63,301 bases of DNA, taken from Amycolatopsis acididurans. Its GTDB lineage: Bacteria; Actinomycetota; Actinomycetes; Mycobacteriales; Pseudonocardiaceae. Both the position numbers and the translations under genes were made by a program. Positions 49,983-58,683 of the stretch are shown one piece after another. The stretch covers positions 1 through 63,301 of the forward strand of contig NZ_JAAXLS010000037.1 of NCBI RefSeq assembly GCF_012328925.1. Direction: 5' to 3'. The notes under the pieces were generated by a model. The model was given only the letters and a program-made list of their open reading frames with translations, had not been told where the DNA came from and did not search any database. Every line of letters starts with the position of its first letter. The stretch's first letter is position 1.

Positions 49983-51164
49983 CTATTGCTCGTAAGTCAG
50001 GTTCGCTCCCGAGGTCGGGTCGAATAGCTGGATCTTCGTCGCGTCGAACCAGACGTTCGCGTGGGCGCCTTCGGTCACCGGGCTCGCGGCGGACAGGCGG
50101 GTCACGATCTGCGCGCCGCCGCCGGGCACGTCGTCCGCGCCGGTGTCGGCTGCCAGTTCCGCCAGCTCGGTGGTGCTGGCCAGCTCGCCTTCGACCGTGA
50201 AGTACGCGTACTTCTCCGACCCCATCGACTCGAGCACGTCAACGCGCGCCGAGAAGGTCACGCCTGCTTGCCGTGCCGACTCGTCCAGCAGTGCGGCATC
50301 CTCGAAGTGTTCCGGGCGCACACCGGCGATCACCTCGCGCTGGGCGTTCGCGGCTTCGGCAAGGCGGCGGACCTTGTCCGGCAGGGCGAACGAGCCCAGG
50401 GCACTCTTCATCTGCCCGTCTTCGAGCGTGGCCGGGACGAAGTTCATCGACGGCGAGCCGATGAAACCCGCGACGAAGAGATTCGCGGGATGGTCGTACA
50501 GGAACTGCGGCGACCCGATCTGCTGAACGTAGCCTGCCCGCAGCACGACGACACGATCGCCCAGGGTCATGGCCTCGGTCTGGTCATGCGTGACGTACAG
50601 CGTCGTCGTGCCCAGCTGGCGTTGCAGCTTCGACACCGACGTGCGCATCTGCCCGCGCAACTTCGCATCCAGATTGGACAGTGGCTCGTCCATGAGGAAC
50701 GCCTTGGGGCTGCGCACGATCGCCCGGCCCATCGCCACGCGCTGCCGCTGGCCACCCGAGAGGTTGGCGGGCTTGCGGTCCAGATGCTGCGTCAGGTCCA
50801 GGATCCGCGCCGCCTCCTCCACCTTCTGCCGGACGGTCGCATCGTCCACTTTGGCCAGCCGCAACGGGAACGCCATGTTCTCCCGCACGCTCATGTGCGG
50901 ATACAGCGCGTAGGACTGGAATACCATCGCGATGTCTCGGTCCTTCGGCGCCCGCTCGTTCATCCGCTGCCCGTCGATACGCAACTCGCCCGACGAGATG
51001 TCCTCCAGGCCCGCCACCATGTTCAGCGTCGTGGACTTCCCGCACCCCGAGGGGCCGACCAGGATGATGAACTCGCCGTCCGCGATCGTCACGTCCACTT
51101 CGGACACCGCGAGCGCGCCGTCGGGATAACGCTTGCTCACCTTGTCCAGCACGATTTCGGCCAT
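49983..51164 (-). CDS. sugC: ABC transporter ATPase, SugC/UgpC type
   Basis: A 393-aa sugar-importer ATPase of the MalK group. Walker A GPSGCGKST at residues 38-46, signature LSGGQRQRVAMGRAI, Walker B FLMDEPLSNLD and the His-loop YVTHDQTEAM, then a C-terminal regulatory OB-fold domain (IAGVRPEHFED). Last gene of the importer operon. Synteny with corA and mrp makes it the SugC partner of LpqY-SugAB, which recycles trehalose in mycobacteria (recalled). Confidence 0.92.
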   Translation of the reverse strand: MAEIVLDKVSKRYPDGALAVSEVDVTIADGEFIILVGPSGCGKSTTLNMVAGLEDISSGELRIDGQRMNERAPKDRDIAMVFQSYALYPHMSVRENMAFPLRLAKVDDATVRQKVEEAARILDLTQHLDRKPANLSGGQRQRVAMGRAIVRSPKAFLMDEPLSNLDAKLRGQMRTSVSKLQRQLGTTTLYVTHDQTEAMTLGDRVVVLRAGYVQQIGSPQFLYDHPANLFVAGFIGSPSMNFVPATLEDGQMKSALGSFALPDKVRRLAEAANAQREVIAGVRPEHFEDAALLDESARQAGVTFSARVDVLESMGSEKYAYFTVEGELASTTELAELAADTGADDVPGGGAQIVTRLSAASPVTEGAHANVWFDATKIQLFDPTSGANLTYEQ

Positions 51165-51168
51165 GCCA

Positions 51169-52011
51169 CTACCCCTTCACGGCACCGGAGGTCAGCCCCG
51201 CCACGATGCGGCGCTGGAAGAACAACACGAACAGGATGATCGGGATGGTGATCACCACGGCCGCCGCGGAGATCGTCCCGGTCGGGTCCTCGAACTGCGA
51301 GGCCCCGGTGAAGAACGACAGCGCCGCCGGAACCGTGCGTGACGCGTTGGTCGACGTCAGCGAGATGGCGAACAGGAAGTCGTTCCAGCAGAAGATGAAC
51401 ACCAGGATCGCGGTGGTGAACACGCCGGGCGCGGCCAGCGGCGCGATCACCCTGCGGAACGCCTGGCCGGGTGTGGCCCCGTCCATCTTCGCCGCCTTCT
51501 CCAGCTCCCACGGAATCTCGCGGAAGAACGCCGACAACGTGTAGATCGCCAGCGGCAGCGCGAAGGTGATGTAGGGCAGGATGAGCCCGAGCCACGTGTC
51601 GAACAACCCGAGCGAACGCTCGATGTTGAACAACGGCGTGACGAGCGAAACCTGCGGGAACATCGCGATCAGCAGCGAAACCCCGACCAGCAGCTGCTTT
51701 CCGGGAAATTCCAGCCGCGCGATCGCGTAGGCGGCCATCGTGCCCAGCACCACGGCGATCAGCGTCGCGATCAACGCGATGCAGATCGAGTTGATCAGCG
51801 CGCGGATGAAGTCGGTGGTCTGGAAGATGTCGATGTAGTTCCGGAAGGTCCAGGACCGGGGAACGAACTTCCCGTCGTCCAAAGTGTCCTTCGTCTTGAA
51901 CGACAGCGACAGGATCCACAGCACCGGAACCAGCGCGTACACCACGACCACGATGTCGACCAGCGTCCACCGCGTCCGCCGACCGGCGGTGATCGCACCC
52001 TGCATGGCCAT
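51169..52011 (-). CDS. sugB: Sugar ABC permease, SugB type
   Basis: A 280-aa MalG-type permease with six hydrophobic segments and the EAA loop EKAAKMDGATPGQAFRRVIAP that docks to the ATPase. Start and upstream stop share one base (TGATG), and the ATPase gene follows after 4 bp, so the order SugA-SugB-SugC is tightly coupled. The C-terminal QRRIVAGLTSGAVKG is typical of this permease half. Confidence 0.92.
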   Translation of the reverse strand: MAMQGAITAGRRTRWTLVDIVVVVYALVPVLWILSLSFKTKDTLDDGKFVPRSWTFRNYIDIFQTTDFIRALINSICIALIATLIAVVLGTMAAYAIARLEFPGKQLLVGVSLLIAMFPQVSLVTPLFNIERSLGLFDTWLGLILPYITFALPLAIYTLSAFFREIPWELEKAAKMDGATPGQAFRRVIAPLAAPGVFTTAILVFIFCWNDFLFAISLTSTNASRTVPAALSFFTGASQFEDPTGTISAAAVVITIPIILFVLFFQRRIVAGLTSGAVKG

Positions 52012-52961
52012 CAGCGCTTGCCTCCAGAGTCACTGCCCGGCGCGGCGGTCCCGAACAACTTGATGAAGATGAACGCGATCAGCGCGACCGTGATGAAGAT
52101 CAGCACCGACATGGTCGACCCGATCCCGAGGTTGAGGCCTTTCAGCAGGTTGTTGTAGGTCTGCATGGACACCGACGACGTGTCGTTCGCGCCGTTGGTG
52201 AGCACGAAGATGTTGTCGAAGATGCGGAACGCGTCCAGCGTGCGGAACAGCAATGCCACCAGGATCGCCGGCTTCATCACCGGCACCATCACCTTGACGA
52301 ACCGCTGCCACGCGTTCGCGCCGTCCATCGCGGCCGCCTTGAGCAGATCATCCGGCACCAGGGCCAGACCCGCCATCAGCAGCAGCGCCATGAACGGTGT
52401 GGTCTTCCAGACCTCGGCGAGCACGATGATCCCCAGCGAGGGCAGGTACTGCGTCAGCGGCGCCGAGCCGGACGCGAACAGGTTCGCGAGATATCCGGTG
52501 TCCGGCGTCCACGCGTAGTACCACGAGAAGGCCGCGACCACCGTCACGATTCCGTACGGGATCAGGGAAACCGTGCGCACCAGACCGCGCCCGACGAGAG
52601 TGCGGTGCATGATCAGCGCGAGCGTCATGCCCAGCACCAGTTCGATCGCGACCGAGACGACCGTGAGTCCCATCGTGGTACCGAACGCGGTCCACCAGTA
52701 CGAATTGGACAGTACGGTGATGTAGTTCTCGAACCCGATGAACGTGCGATCCGCGGGGAAGCGCAGATCGTAGCGCTGCAGGGAAAGCCAGACCGAGTAC
52801 ACGATCGGATAGCCGGTGACCGCGAGCATCACGATCGCCGCGGGCGCGCACAGCAGCCAGCCCAGCCGCCGCTCCGCCTTCTTTCCCTCGGACAGCACCG
52901 GTTTCTTCGCCGGTTTGCCCGGGCGGGCCTTCTCCTCGACCTCCGAAACGGCGTGACTCAC
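52011..52961 (-). CDS. sugA: Sugar ABC permease, SugA type
   Basis: A 316-aa MalF-type permease with a basic cytoplasmic N-terminus (KARPGKPAKKPVLSEGKKAE), six hydrophobic segments and the EAA loop LLKAAAMDGANAWQRFVKVM. The GTG start overlaps the stop of the binding-protein gene (GTGA). With SugB it forms the membrane channel of the importer. Confidence 0.92.
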   Translation of the reverse strand: MSHAVSEVEEKARPGKPAKKPVLSEGKKAERRLGWLLCAPAAIVMLAVTGYPIVYSVWLSLQRYDLRFPADRTFIGFENYITVLSNSYWWTAFGTTMGLTVVSVAIELVLGMTLALIMHRTLVGRGLVRTVSLIPYGIVTVVAAFSWYYAWTPDTGYLANLFASGSAPLTQYLPSLGIIVLAEVWKTTPFMALLLMAGLALVPDDLLKAAAMDGANAWQRFVKVMVPVMKPAILVALLFRTLDAFRIFDNIFVLTNGANDTSSVSMQTYNNLLKGLNLGIGSTMSVLIFITVALIAFIFIKLFGTAAPGSDSGGKR

Positions 52962-54268
52962 GGGATCACCCCTTTGGACTCGAGCGCGTCCGCGAGCCGG
53001 CTGCGCAGCTCGTCGGCGGTCTTCTGCGGGTCGATCTTCGACGGCGGCGAGAGCACCTTCGAGATCACGGTGGACAGACTCTGATAAGCCGGGGTGAGCG
53101 GACGGATCGCCGCGTTCTTCAGCGCCGCGAGGATCGTGTCACGCATCGGATACGCGGTCTGCATGCTCGGGTTGTTCTTCGCGTCCACCGGCTTGGCCGG
53201 GTCGAGCGGCGTGTTGTCGGTGTAGAGCGACTCGATGCTCGGCGGCACGCCGTCCTTGAGCGCCGAGAATTTCTGATTGTCCCTGTTGCGCAAGCACAAC
53301 GCCGCTTCGAACGCCTCGGGTTTGTGCTGCGAGGTGCTGCTCACCGCGAGGTCGTATCCGCCGATCGTCGTCTTCGCGGGCGTTGCGGGGTTGACCGCCG
53401 GATAGGTCGCCCACTTGAAATGCGGCAGGTTCGCCGCGTCCTCTTCGGCGTAGGAGGCGTAGACGAAGGGCCAGTTCAGCTCGAACGCGCCGTTGCCGCG
53501 CTGGAACGCCTGCCGGACGTCATCCTCTTTCGAGTTGGTCAGCGACGGGTCGGTGATCCCGCTGGAGGTGACGTCCTTGAGGATTTGCAGCGCCTGCACG
53601 GCGCCGGCGTCCATCACGACCGATTTCCCGTCGTCGGACAGGATGTGCCCGCGCGCGGATGCGACGAGCGTGTTGTAGACGACCACGAGGCCCTCGTACT
53701 GGGCACCGGTGAACAGAATCGCGTTCGGCTTGCCCGCCGCCTTGAGCTGCTTCGCCTCGTTGATCATGTCGGACCAGGTGGCGGGCGGCTGCGGGGTGAT
53801 CCGGTCGTCGTACCACAGCAGCTGGACGTTGGTGTTCTTCGTGGCGCCGTAGAGCTTTCCGTTCCACGTCGCGGTTTCCAGCGGTCCGGGCAGCACGCCT
53901 GCGGTGGCGGCGGCCTTGTTCGCGCCGGTCCACTCGTCGATCCAGCCCGCCTCGGCGAACTCGGGCACCCATGTGACATCCAGCCCCAGAATGTCCATTT
54001 CCTTGTCGCCCGCCGCGAGCCTGCGGACCATTTGCTGGCGCTGGTCGTCGGCGCCGCGCTGGAGCTTGTTGTAGACGATCTCGTACCGGCCGGCCGCCTG
54101 CTTGTTGCAGTTGTCCACCACGCTCTGGAAGGTGTCTTCCGGAGCGTAGTAGAGGTTGATCTTGAGCCCCTGCGCGGAGCTACAGGCGCTGAGCAGACCG
54201 GCGGCGACAGTTGCGGCGCTGACCGCGGCCGTGAACCGCCGTTTCGGCCGAGCCCTCCCCATACCCAT
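52958..54268 (-). CDS. lpqY: Solute-binding lipoprotein, LpqY type
   Basis: A 436-aa extracytoplasmic sugar-binding lipoprotein: basic N-terminus, hydrophobic core (AAVSAATVAAGLLSAC) with lipobox LLSAC and the modified Cys near residue 29, then a type I binding-protein fold (INLYYAPEDTFQSVVDNCNK; TWVPEFAEAGWIDEWT; FELNWPFVYASYAEED). First gene of the operon with sugABC. In M. tuberculosis LpqY binds trehalose released in cell-wall synthesis; same substrate is inferred here from synteny with corA, MgtE-N protein and mrp. A LacI-type half-palindrome lies about 110 bp upstream. Confidence 0.9.
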   Translation of the reverse strand: MGMGRARPKRRFTAAVSAATVAAGLLSACSSAQGLKINLYYAPEDTFQSVVDNCNKQAAGRYEIVYNKLQRGADDQRQQMVRRLAAGDKEMDILGLDVTWVPEFAEAGWIDEWTGANKAAATAGVLPGPLETATWNGKLYGATKNTNVQLLWYDDRITPQPPATWSDMINEAKQLKAAGKPNAILFTGAQYEGLVVVYNTLVASARGHILSDDGKSVVMDAGAVQALQILKDVTSSGITDPSLTNSKEDDVRQAFQRGNGAFELNWPFVYASYAEEDAANLPHFKWATYPAVNPATPAKTTIGGYDLAVSSTSQHKPEAFEAALCLRNRDNQKFSALKDGVPPSIESLYTDNTPLDPAKPVDAKNNPSMQTAYPMRDTILAALKNAAIRPLTPAYQSLSTVISKVLSPPSKIDPQKTADELRSRLADALESKGVIP

Positions 54269-54371
54269 CAGGCCTCCTTGCCGAACGCGTACGCCGGCAG
54301 AGCCTGGTTGTCAGCACGCCGTCGTGCGCAGGAATCGGTGGTGACTCAACTTATGCCTGGCGGTCACGCGC

Positions 54372-54385
54372 CGCAAGCGCTTTCA
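54372..54385. promoter_or_regulatory. LacI-type operator candidate upstream of lpqY
   Basis: CGCAAGCGCTTTCA contains the palindromic core AAGCGCTT; on the minus strand it reads TGAAAGCGCTTGCG, near the LacI-family consensus TGAAAGCGCTTTCA with a good left arm. It is 104 bp before the lpqY start, consistent with sugar-responsive control. Confidence 0.5.
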
Positions 54386-54393
54386 AGACCGAT

Positions 54394-54918
54394 TCAGCTG
54401 GATGGACGCATGGCGAGTTTGGCGAGCAGATCGCGCCCCTGCTCGGCGTTACGCGGCTGACAGAGCACGTCGTAGCGGCCTGCCACCAGCTGGCTGGAGG
54501 AGGAGAAGTCGCGGCGACCCCGGGTGGAGGCGTAACTGATCGCGGCGAACACCAGGCCGAACAGCATGCCCGACACCAGGCCGACGAGTATCGGCTGGTA
54601 CGTGATGCCCGCGCCACCGCTGAACAGGCTCAGCAGCACGCCGACGAAGAGGCCGAACCACGCGCCGGACACCGCACCGGTCCCCAGTACCTTGCCCCAG
54701 GAAAGCCTGCCGATGACGCGTTCGACGAGCATGAGATCGACACCCACGATCGTGACGTCCTCGACCTTGAAGTCGTTGGCCGCCAGATGCTCGACCGCCT
54801 GCTGCGCGTCCGAGTACGTGGTGTAGGAGCCGATCGGCCACCCGGTGGGTGGGGTCGGCAGGCGCGGAAGCCCCTGCGCGGAGCGTCCGGACGAGGAAAA
54901 CGGGCCGGTCACGGTCAT
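54394..54918 (-). CDS. General stress protein-like membrane protein (Rv1234-like)
   Basis: About 174 aa. A Ser/Pro-rich N-terminus leads to a small alpha/beta region typical of the family (IGSYTTYSDAQQAVEHLAAN, VEDVTIVGVDLMLVERVIGR) and two transmembrane helices (GAVSGAWFGLFVGVLLSLF; PILVGLVSGMLFGLVFAAI). Related proteins are annotated general stress protein; the role is unknown. In M. tuberculosis Rv1234 also precedes lpqY. The start is uncertain: a Met 10 codons upstream is also open, and neither has a strong Shine-Dalgarno. Confidence 0.8.
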   Translation of the reverse strand: MTVTGPFSSSGRSAQGLPRLPTPPTGWPIGSYTTYSDAQQAVEHLAANDFKVEDVTIVGVDLMLVERVIGRLSWGKVLGTGAVSGAWFGLFVGVLLSLFSGGAGITYQPILVGLVSGMLFGLVFAAISYASTRGRRDFSSSSQLVAGRYDVLCQPRNAEQGRDLLAKLAMRPSS

Positions 54919-55020
54919 CACCTGTGTCGTCGTTCGATGGACTGCCATCCTGTCAAGGACCAGGAAACCACGCGAACCCGGCGTCAGGTCAGTGTTGACC
55001 AACCTGTTGTCGGCGTTTTT

Positions 55021-56217
55021 TCACCCTTTCGACCGGTACTCGCGTAGCAGGCCGCGGCTGATGATCGTTTTCTGGATTTCGCTGGTGCCTTCGCCGATGA
55101 GCAGGAACGGGGCCTCCCGCATCAGGCGTTCGATCTCGTACTCCTTGGAGTAGCCGTAGCCGCCGTGGATACGGAACGCCTCCTGGGTGACCTCGGCGCA
55201 GTACTCGCTGGCGATCAGCTTGGCCATCCCCGCCGCGACGTCGTTACGGTCCCCGGTGTCCTTCAACCGGGCCGCGTTGACCATCATCAAATGCGCCGCC
55301 TCGACCTTGGTGGCCATCTCCGCCAGCTTGAACGCGATCGCCTGATGCTCCGCGATGGCCTTGCCGAACGTCTTACGCTGCTGGGCGTACTCGATCGCCA
55401 ACTCGAACGCCCGGATCGCGATCCCGCACGCCCGCGCCGACACGTTCACCCGGCCGACCTCGATACCATCCATCATGAACGCGAACCCCCGCCCCGGGGC
55501 CGCACCCAGCACCTTGTCCGCCCCGATACGGAACCCGTCGAACACCGCCTCGGTGGTGTCCACGCCCTTGTACCCCATCTTGTCGATCTTGCCCGGGATC
55601 GTCAGCCCCGGCAGCACCTCGCCATAACCCTCGGGCTTCTCCACCAGGAACGTCGTCAGATTCTGATGCGCCTTCTCCGCACCCTCATCGGTCTTGACCA
55701 GCAACGCGATCAGATTCGACGTGCCCCCGTTGGTCAACCACATCTTCGCGCCATCGATGACGTAGTCGTCGCCATCACGCTTGGCGCGGGTCTTGATCGC
55801 CGCCACATCCGAACCCAGATCGGGCTCCGACATCGAGAACGAACCCCGGATCTCCCCGGTCGCCATCCTGGGCAGGTAGTACCGCTTCTGCTCCGGCGTC
55901 CCATGCCGGGAAATCATGTGCGCCACGATGAAATGCGTGTTGATCACACCAGACACCGACATCCAGCCGCGCGCGATCTCCTCCACCACCAGCGCATACG
56001 TCAGCAGCGACTCACCAAGACCGCCATACTCCTCCGGGATCGTGATCCCGAACAGGCCCATCTCCTTCATACCCTCGACGATCTGCGCCGGATACGAGTC
56101 GGAATGCTCCAACTCCTGGGCATGCGGAATGATCTCCTTGTCCACAAACGAACGCACGGTGGACAAGATCTCGGCTTGCACCTCGGTGAGGCCGGCGGTC
56201 TGGGCCAGGCGGGCCAT
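55021..56217 (-). CDS. Acyl-CoA dehydrogenase
   Basis: A 398-aa FAD enzyme that introduces the alpha-beta double bond into acyl-CoA. Marks: FGITIPEEYGGLGESLLTYA, SMSEPDLGSDVAAIKTRA, YVIDGAKMWLTNGGTSNLIA, YAQQRKTFGKAIAEHQ and the C-terminal RIHGGYGYSKEYEIERLMREA, where the catalytic Glu region of this group lies. GEGTSEIQKTIISR ends it. AGGAG lies 6 nt before the ATG. It is monocistronic; a 13-bp palindrome overlaps its promoter. Confidence 0.94.
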   Translation of the reverse strand: MARLAQTAGLTEVQAEILSTVRSFVDKEIIPHAQELEHSDSYPAQIVEGMKEMGLFGITIPEEYGGLGESLLTYALVVEEIARGWMSVSGVINTHFIVAHMISRHGTPEQKRYYLPRMATGEIRGSFSMSEPDLGSDVAAIKTRAKRDGDDYVIDGAKMWLTNGGTSNLIALLVKTDEGAEKAHQNLTTFLVEKPEGYGEVLPGLTIPGKIDKMGYKGVDTTEAVFDGFRIGADKVLGAAPGRGFAFMMDGIEVGRVNVSARACGIAIRAFELAIEYAQQRKTFGKAIAEHQAIAFKLAEMATKVEAAHLMMVNAARLKDTGDRNDVAAGMAKLIASEYCAEVTQEAFRIHGGYGYSKEYEIERLMREAPFLLIGEGTSEIQKTIISRGLLREYRSKG

Positions 56218-56237
56218 GCTCGACTCCTGTGTCTGGT

Positions 56238-56250
56238 GGCGATTATCGCC
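56238..56250. promoter_or_regulatory. Palindromic operator candidate of the acyl-CoA dehydrogenase
   Basis: GGCGATTATCGCC is a perfect 6-bp inverted repeat about a central T, 20 bp before the acyl-CoA dehydrogenase ATG. On the minus strand its centre contains GATAAT, a good -10 element, so a bound repressor would cover the promoter. Confidence 0.5.
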
Positions 56251-56290
56251 GAGTATGACCCCTACCCCGGCTCCCCGGCTATGAGAACTC

Positions 56291-56815
56291 TCACTGGGCC
56301 CGCTGACGACGGCGGGTGGCGCCGATGAACAGTGCGATCACGATCGGGATGATCACCAGCAGGGCTCCGACCACGCGGAACGTCCACGAGTTCACGAACT
56401 TCCACACCGTCGCCGAGGTGCCGCCGCGGGCGTTGATGTAGGTGTCATCTCCACCCGAGCAGGTGACAGTGCCGGAGCCGGAACCGACCTCGGCGTACCG
56501 GCGCGTCGACAACGAGCGCTTCGACTGGTTGGGCACCGACACCCGCTGCGGGGCCGCCCCCGGCGCCGCGGTGATCTCGCAGAAGGCGGGTTTGCTGTTG
56601 GAGGGGTTGTCCAGCAACAGCGTGCCCCCGGTCCAGTGGTAGGTCGCGGCGGAGGAGCCGCGCAGCTTGCCCGTCGAGCTCTGGATCCGGGTCGAGGAGA
56701 AGCTGCCCCAGGCGTAGGCCGCGATGTTCAGGATCAGGAACAGCACCGCGATCCCGACCAGCACCTTGCCGTAGCCGGGCAGCTTGCCGAACCGCTTGCC
56801 GATGTTCTCCGTCAT
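56291..56815 (-). CDS. Membrane protein of the secretion-like cassette (unknown)
   Basis: A 174-aa protein with an N-terminal transmembrane helix (VLVGIAVLFLILNIAAYAWG), an extracytoplasmic middle with two Cys (AFCEITAAPG; TVTCSGGDD, a possible disulfide) and a C-terminal helix (VVGALLVIIPIVIALFIG) ending in RRRQRAQ. No family is recognised. It begins 1 bp after the DUF3558 lipoprotein stop and closes the cassette. Confidence 0.75.
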   Translation of the reverse strand: MTENIGKRFGKLPGYGKVLVGIAVLFLILNIAAYAWGSFSSTRIQSSTGKLRGSSAATYHWTGGTLLLDNPSNSKPAFCEITAAPGAAPQRVSVPNQSKRSLSTRRYAEVGSGSGTVTCSGGDDTYINARGGTSATVWKFVNSWTFRVVGALLVIIPIVIALFIGATRRRQRAQ

Positions 56816-56816
56816 G

Positions 56817-57332
56817 TCACTTCCCCGCGCGTTCGATGATGGTGCCGGCCAGTGGTTGCAGTGCGTCACACGTGACGTCCGAATAGGACTGGCGTGTGAT
56901 GCCGAGAAGATAGGTCGACATGTCCACGTTCAGCTCGCACCGCGAACTCGTCTCGCGCGCGACGTAGACCTGGTGCCCGGCCACCGTCATTGTTCGCTTG
57001 GCCGTGCCGGTGATCGCCTGTTTGGACAGTGGCTGCCACACCCGGACGTCGATGTTCTCGTAGATCAGCCCCTGCGGATTCCAGGCGCATTCGCGCTTCT
57101 GCGCGTCGCTGCTTTCCTTGTGCTCCACGGGTTTTCCCGGGAACAGCTGTGCGGTGTCGGCGTCGGTGACCAGCGAGCACACGTCGACCGCCTGCCAGCT
57201 CGCGGCGGCCGAAGTGGACGGAGCAGCTGTGCTCGCCTCGCCACCGCTACCACCGCAGGCGGTCGCGGCGAGCAGCACCGCGATCGAGCCGCCCACGACG
57301 AGCGGAAGTGATCGCATCCTCGTTCCCATCAT
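56817..57332 (-). CDS. DUF3558 lipoprotein
   Basis: A 171-aa secreted lipoprotein: LPLVVGGSIAVLLAATACGG has a lipobox (ATAC) at about residue 26, then a Ser/Ala/Thr linker and a DUF3558-type domain starting VDVCSLVTDADTAQLFPGK with ECAWNPQ and later SRCELNVD and DVTCDALQ cysteines. DUF3558 proteins are common in Pseudonocardiaceae and often follow ESX-type substrate genes. The start overlaps the previous gene's stop (ATGA). Confidence 0.85.
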   Translation of the reverse strand: MMGTRMRSLPLVVGGSIAVLLAATACGGSGGEASTAAPSTSAAASWQAVDVCSLVTDADTAQLFPGKPVEHKESSDAQKRECAWNPQGLIYENIDVRVWQPLSKQAITGTAKRTMTVAGHQVYVARETSSRCELNVDMSTYLLGITRQSYSDVTCDALQPLAGTIIERAGK

Positions 57333-57799
57333 GTGAAGCGGTTGCCGAACACGCTGAAACCGCCGTCGCCGTCACTGTCGTCGGAGATGGTATTGGACCG
57401 AGGCTGCCTGGCCGCGACGATTTCGTCCGGCGTGGCACCTTCTTCCAGTTCGGCCACGATCCCGCGCACAAGGCCGGGGTCGACCTGCTGCCCCGCCTCG
57501 GCGTAGGCGTGCACGACGTCCGGGTCGCTGAACGCGCGTCCCTCGGCGATGTCGCGCCAGGAGAACTCGCCCCGGTCCACCAGTTCCTTCAGCCGCTTCA
57601 ACGACTCGGGGGCGTCGGGATGCTCGGCGGCCTGCCGGAGCCGGTCCACCTCTTCGTCGGAGGGCAGCCGCTTGGTGACGCGTACCCGCTGAGCGCGAGC
57701 GATGGCGTCGTCGGCCATGCCCTTCATGCCTTCCAGCTCGGCTTCGAGCCTGCGCATGGCGGGCGTCATCCAGTTCCGCGGATCCTGCGGCCGGGTCAT
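57329..57799 (-). CDS. Cassette protein of unknown function
   Basis: A 156-aa soluble, charged and mostly helical protein: MRRLEAELEGMKGMADDAIA, LPSDEEVDRLRQAAEHPD, DPGLVRGIVAELEEGATPDE and an acidic, Gly-rich end. No family is recognised; it may be a chaperone-like partner of the preceding substrate, by position alone. GAGGAG lies 4 nt before the ATG; the long N-terminal extension in this frame runs antisense to sense in the next gene and is rejected. Confidence 0.7.
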   Translation of the reverse strand: MTRPQDPRNWMTPAMRRLEAELEGMKGMADDAIARAQRVRVTKRLPSDEEVDRLRQAAEHPDAPESLKRLKELVDRGEFSWRDIAEGRAFSDPDVVHAYAEAGQQVDPGLVRGIVAELEEGATPDEIVAARQPRSNTISDDSDGDGGFSVFGNRFT

Positions 57800-57812
57800 C
57801 GGGCTCCTCATC

Positions 57813-58670
57813 TCACTGTCCACTCGGCACAGCCGTGTGCTGGATGGTGTCGAGGTCTCCCTGGAGCTGCTTCGTGCCGTCCTGGAAGTCCTTCTTGGCC
57901 TGGTTGACGTCCTCGGTTCCCTGGTGGAACTGACGCGCGACCGCGACCGCGTCGTTTCCACTTTGGATCGTCGGGATCTGCTTGATCGCGTCCCCGATCT
58001 CTTTGAGTCCCTCGAAAAACGCCTTCGCGGAGTCGATGATCTTCTGGATGGTGTCCTGCAGGTCGAGGATCGCCTCGACGAGCTTGATCGCGTCCTCGAC
58101 CTCGCTGACGATCGGCACCTTGCCCTGGAAGATGTCGACTACCGCGTCCACCCCGGCCTTGGCCCAGCCGCCGCCGGGAATCAGCTTCGTGGCCAGGTTC
58201 TCCAGCTTGTGGATGAGGCTCTGCAGCACGTTCACGGCGGCCTGCGCGACCCGGATGGACTGGTCGGCCAGCATGTCGAAACCACGCTTGACGAACCGGC
58301 ACGCCTCCGCCGTGGCGTAGCAGCCCGCGAACCACGCGCCCTTGATGTAGGTGATCTCGAAGGCGTCCGCCGCGCGGCCGTGGGTCCAGTGTGTGCGCAG
58401 GTCGTCGGCGTTGTGTGTGAGGTTGTCGGACACGTTCTCGATCGCCGTGGCCACGGTGTTCCACGCCTCGCCGTTGGCCCGCATCCGGTTGAAATCGCCG
58501 GTCAGCGGCTCGATGAGCTCGGTGAACATGTCCTTGCCGCGGATCTGTTCATACACCCAGTTCAGCGCCTGCACGTCCGGCGAGAGGTTCTTGAGCTGGT
58601 CCTTGAGGCTGTCGTTGCCGACCTCGGGCGGGTCGAGCTTGAGTTCGGTCTTGTCCGCGTACGTCGTCAC
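57813..58670 (-). CDS. WXG100-like putative type VII secretion substrate
   Basis: A 285-aa, Ala-rich helical protein. The first 100 residues end in DDLRTHWTHGRAADAFEITY, like the WxG turn of ESX substrates and PPE-like helical pairs. The middle has SLIHKLENLATKLIPGGGW and a glycine turn; the rest is coiled-coil-like (AFFEGLKEIGDAIKQI; DVNQAKKDFQDGTKQLQGDL). No toxin domain is apparent at the C-terminus. GTG start with GGGGGAA 8 nt upstream. Partner gene upstream encodes an EspC-like protein. Confidence 0.72.
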   Translation of the reverse strand: MTTYADKTELKLDPPEVGNDSLKDQLKNLSPDVQALNWVYEQIRGKDMFTELIEPLTGDFNRMRANGEAWNTVATAIENVSDNLTHNADDLRTHWTHGRAADAFEITYIKGAWFAGCYATAEACRFVKRGFDMLADQSIRVAQAAVNVLQSLIHKLENLATKLIPGGGWAKAGVDAVVDIFQGKVPIVSEVEDAIKLVEAILDLQDTIQKIIDSAKAFFEGLKEIGDAIKQIPTIQSGNDAVAVARQFHQGTEDVNQAKKDFQDGTKQLQGDLDTIQHTAVPSGQ

Positions 58671-58683
58671 GCTCGTTCCCCCA

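Noticed and set aside
57813..58670. Polymorphic toxin with a C-terminal effector domain
   Set aside because: The C-terminus is continuous helical coiled-coil-like sequence without a catalytic motif, and no immunity-like gene can be pointed out.
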